Below are positions 61,974 to 64,000 of a DNA stretch of 64,000 bases, piece after piece (position 1 is the first letter of the stretch; each line of letters opens with the position of its first letter). This DNA is from Salinarimonas rosea DSM 21201 (lineage in GTDB: Bacteria; Pseudomonadota; Alphaproteobacteria; Rhizobiales; Beijerinckiaceae): assembly GCF_000429045.1 (NCBI RefSeq), contig NZ_AUBC01000011.1, positions 124,001 through 188,000 of the forward strand. Reading direction: 5' to 3'. The position numbers and the translations under genes are program-made. The notes below the pieces were generated by a model, which was not told the DNA's origin, did no database searches, and saw only the letters and a program-made list of their open reading frames with translations.

Positions 61974-62002
61974 ACGATCGCTTTAACAAACAGGCACTCT
62001 GT

Positions 62003-62590
62003 ATGCAAATGAAATCCGAGCGCCGCTCGAACGCGGAGCGGACCCGCGCGATGCGCGACACGCTGATCGCGACCGCTCGGGCGCTGTTCGCGGAGCACGG
62101 CTTCGCCGAGACGAGCACGCCGGCCCTCGTCGCGGCCGCCGGCGTGACCCGTGGCGCCCTCTATCATCACTTCGTCGACAAGCGGGCCTTGTTCAGGGCG
62201 GTCGTGGAGGCGGAAGCGACGGCGGTCGCGGAGGCGATCGAAGCCTCGGACGACGTGGCGGCGTCGCCCCTCGAGCGGCTTCTCGCCGGTGCGGACGCCT
62301 ATCTGCGGGCCATGGCCGAGCCCGGCCGCACGCGCCTCCTCCTCGTCGAGGCGCCCGCTGTTCTCGGCGAAAGCGATCGGCGCACGATCGAGGAGACCCG
62401 CGGCGACGCCACGCTGCGCGAGGGGCTCGCGGCGGCCATCGCGGCCGGCGCCCTGCAGCCCCTGCCGCTCGCGGTCCTGGCGCCGGTCCTCTCCGCCGCG
62501 CTGGAGCGTGCGGCGGAGGCGATGGCGGCCGGCGCCGCCCCCGAGGACTGCCGTACGGTGATCCGCGCGCTGATCGACGGGCTCGCCTGA
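62003..62590 (+). CDS. TetR/AcrR family transcriptional regulator
   Basis: 195 residues. N-terminal helix-turn-helix (15-60): LIATARALFAEHGFAETSTP and GVTRGALYHHFVDKRALFRA are classical TetR. The helical C-terminal ligand domain has YLRAMAEPGRTRLLLVEAPA and VLGESDRRTIEETRG, like regulators of small efflux or detoxification genes. It diverges from the VOC gene across 68 bp. Confidence 0.93.
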   Translation: MQMKSERRSNAERTRAMRDTLIATARALFAEHGFAETSTPALVAAAGVTRGALYHHFVDKRALFRAVVEAEATAVAEAIEASDDVAASPLERLLAGADAYLRAMAEPGRTRLLLVEAPAVLGESDRRTIEETRGDATLREGLAAAIAAGALQPLPLAVLAPVLSAALERAAEAMAAGAAPEDCRTVIRALIDGLA

Positions 62591-62624
62591 AGCGGCGTCG
62601 CCGGCGGCCGGGGCGGGATCCGCG

Positions 62625-63059
62625 CTACAGCGGCGCGCTGTCGGCCGTCGGCCAGTAGGTGCCGACGCTCCAGAGATTGCCCTCGGGATCGCGGAAGGCG
62701 AAGTCGCGGGTGCCGTAGGGCGTGTCGCGGACCTCGGCGGTGATCTGCGCGCCCGCGGCCTTCGCCCGCGCGTACGCGGCATCGATGTCCGCGACGGCGA
62801 GGTAGAGGGCGTCCGTCCGTCGGCCGTCGCGCGGGCCGATGTCGGCGCCGTAGGCGTCGTCCCGCTCCTGCCCGATCATCAGGATCGACGAGCCGAGGAC
62901 GAGCTCCGCATGGGCCACCAGGGCTGCGTCGCCGTCCCCGTCGCGGTAGACGACGCGCTCGCGAAAGCCCAGCGCCTCGGCGAGCCAGGCGATCATCCCG
63001 TCCGCGTCGGCGCAGCGCAGGGTGGGGAAGAGGCAAGGTGCGGTCTCGAGGGTGCTCAT
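62625..63059 (-). CDS. VOC family (glyoxalase/bleomycin-resistance-like) protein
   Basis: 144 residues: LFPTLRCADADGMIAWLAEA, GFRERVVYRDGDGDAALVAH and AFRDPEGNLWSVGTYWP, the type found in PhnB/glyoxalase-like proteins. The conserved Glu in DPEGNLWS may bind metal. It is followed upstream on the same strand by an AraC regulator 70 bp away. Confidence 0.9.
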   Translation of the reverse strand: MSTLETAPCLFPTLRCADADGMIAWLAEALGFRERVVYRDGDGDAALVAHAELVLGSSILMIGQERDDAYGADIGPRDGRRTDALYLAVADIDAAYARAKAAGAQITAEVRDTPYGTRDFAFRDPEGNLWSVGTYWPTADSAPL

Positions 63060-63129
63060 CGGTGTCTCCGTTCGTGAGAGACCCGCACGCTACCGCCGGC
63101 CGTGGGGCCGGTCTTGATGGTTTGTCACC

Positions 63130-63990
63130 TCAGCCCGCCGCCTCGCCCGCACGTAGCGCCTCCGCGCCGCGGCCGATGCGGCCGAGCCATTGCGTCGGCG
63201 TCGCCCCCGCCAGCGACCGGAACTCGCGCACGAGATGCGCCTGGTCGGCGAAGCCGCAGGAGGCGGCGACGTCCGCCCACGAGGCAGGCCCGGCGGACAT
63301 GGCAGCCCCGGACGTCGCGGACGTCGCGACGACGCAGGCCCGGCGGAAGCGGACCATGCGCGCCAGCGTCTTCGGACCGACGCCGAGATGCCGTGCGCTC
63401 AGCGCCGCGAGGTGCTTGCGCGAGATGCCGATGTCGGCCGCGATACCCGCGATCGAGACGGCGCCGCCGGTCCGGGCGACGGCCGCGCACAGATGCGCGA
63501 TCTCCGGCCGCGCCGCGGGAAGGGTGCGCGCGAGCAGGAAAGCCTCCGCCAGATCGAGGCGCTCGTCCCACGTCGCCGCCTCGCCGAGGCGCCGGCGCAG
63601 GTTCCGCCCCGCGGGGCCGAGGGCGTCCTCGATGTCGACCATCCGCGATGCGATCTCTCCGGCGAGGCCGCCGAGGAAGCGGTGCGCGCCGAGCGGCGTG
63701 AAGTCGATCTGGAGGCATTCCGCGCCGCCGTCGGAGCGGATCTCGACGGGGCCGGCGTGCAGGCCGGCGACGAAGCTCGGCTGCACATCGTCCTCCGTCG
63801 GCGCGCGGCCGAAGGCGATCCGGAAAGGGCGGCCGAATGAGACGATCACCGGCACGACGAGCGTCGCGCTCTCGTGCTGGACCCGCGGCCCGGGCGCGAT
63901 CTCGCGATAGCCGGCGAGCGAGGCGACCACGCTCGCGAGCGCCGGATGCGGCGCCCGCCGGACGAGCTCGACTCGAGACGGCTCCTTCAT
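63130..63990 (-). CDS. AraC family transcriptional regulator
   Basis: 286 residues. The C-terminal AraC domain (about 180-275) has SIAGIAADIGISRKHLAALS, WADVAASCGFADQAHLVREF and a final FRSLAGATPTQWL. An inserted Ala/Ser-rich loop (about 225-240) separates the two helix-turn-helices. The N-terminal ligand domain is of the type found in regulators annotated near VOC genes. Complete at the window edge. Confidence 0.92.
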   Translation of the reverse strand: MKEPSRVELVRRAPHPALASVVASLAGYREIAPGPRVQHESATLVVPVIVSFGRPFRIAFGRAPTEDDVQPSFVAGLHAGPVEIRSDGGAECLQIDFTPLGAHRFLGGLAGEIASRMVDIEDALGPAGRNLRRRLGEAATWDERLDLAEAFLLARTLPAARPEIAHLCAAVARTGGAVSIAGIAADIGISRKHLAALSARHLGVGPKTLARMVRFRRACVVATSATSGAAMSAGPASWADVAASCGFADQAHLVREFRSLAGATPTQWLGRIGRGAEALRAGEAAG

Positions 63991-64000
63991 CCCTCGGCCT

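Noticed and set aside
1-64000. tRNA or rRNA genes
   Set aside because: No TPsiC-arm-like GGTTCGAATCC-type sequence in a cloverleaf context and no rRNA-like stretch was found by eye; a covariance search would settle it.

Overview
The window is about 70% GC with alphaproteobacterial hallmarks: GcrA with a cluster of GANTC sites, ClpS-ClpA, a complete Rhodobacter-type gene transfer agent (GTA), a cobalamin riboswitch, and a purple-bacterial LH2 (puc) operon. I read it as chromosomal DNA of a phototrophic member of the Hyphomicrobiales (Rhizobiales). Salinarimonas-like organisms fit, but the genus cannot be fixed from the sequence alone. No rRNA, tRNA, CRISPR array, transposase or integrase was seen.

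1-23 kb is mostly core genome: a MotE-like flagellar protein, MarR, gcrA, chrA, hisE, kup, tesB, a UbiH-type monooxygenase, a PIN-domain toxin remnant, a HerA-like (DUF853) ATPase, CsbD, clpS-clpA, HIT, COG3146 and MBL-fold proteins, an amidase, DUF2852, an extensin-like lipoprotein and a Crp/Fnr regulator.

23.0-41.6 kb is a GTA cluster in canonical order: small and large terminase, portal, two small genes, prohead protease, capsid, gp6-gp10.1, short tape measure, gp12-gp15, a DUF2793 protein and a small membrane protein. It is preceded by a strong sigma70-like promoter, a two-hairpin RNA and an intrinsic terminator. Two exported trypsin-like proteases sit on the opposite strand between capsid and gp6, and a DUF465 gene sits between gp11 and gp12. 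Three copies of one composite palindromic repeat fill the larger gaps.

41.7-44.9 kb holds divergent PepSY genes with a two-component system and a small unknown gene. 44.9-49.0 kb, minus strand, is a cobalamin-riboswitch operon: a 26-codon leader ORF, DUF1636, a peptide/nickel-type binding protein and two permeases, with no ATPase gene beside it. It probably imports cobalt or a related metal. A VWA protein and a phosphodiester glycosidase follow on the plus strand.

51.2-57.9 kb is a catabolic cluster: a four-carbon acid sugar kinase, a DctPQM TRAP transporter, an aldehyde dehydrogenase and an SDR. 58.1-61.5 kb is the puc operon: two tandem TGT-N12-ACA (PpsR/CrtJ) boxes on a good promoter, then pucB, pucA, a gene with novel internal repeats, pucC, and a peptide-deformylase-like gene overlapping the pucC stop. 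PucA has Phe44-Phe45 where B800-850 complexes have Tyr-Trp or Tyr-Tyr, which predicts a blue-shifted antenna. The window ends with VOC, TetR, VOC and AraC genes.
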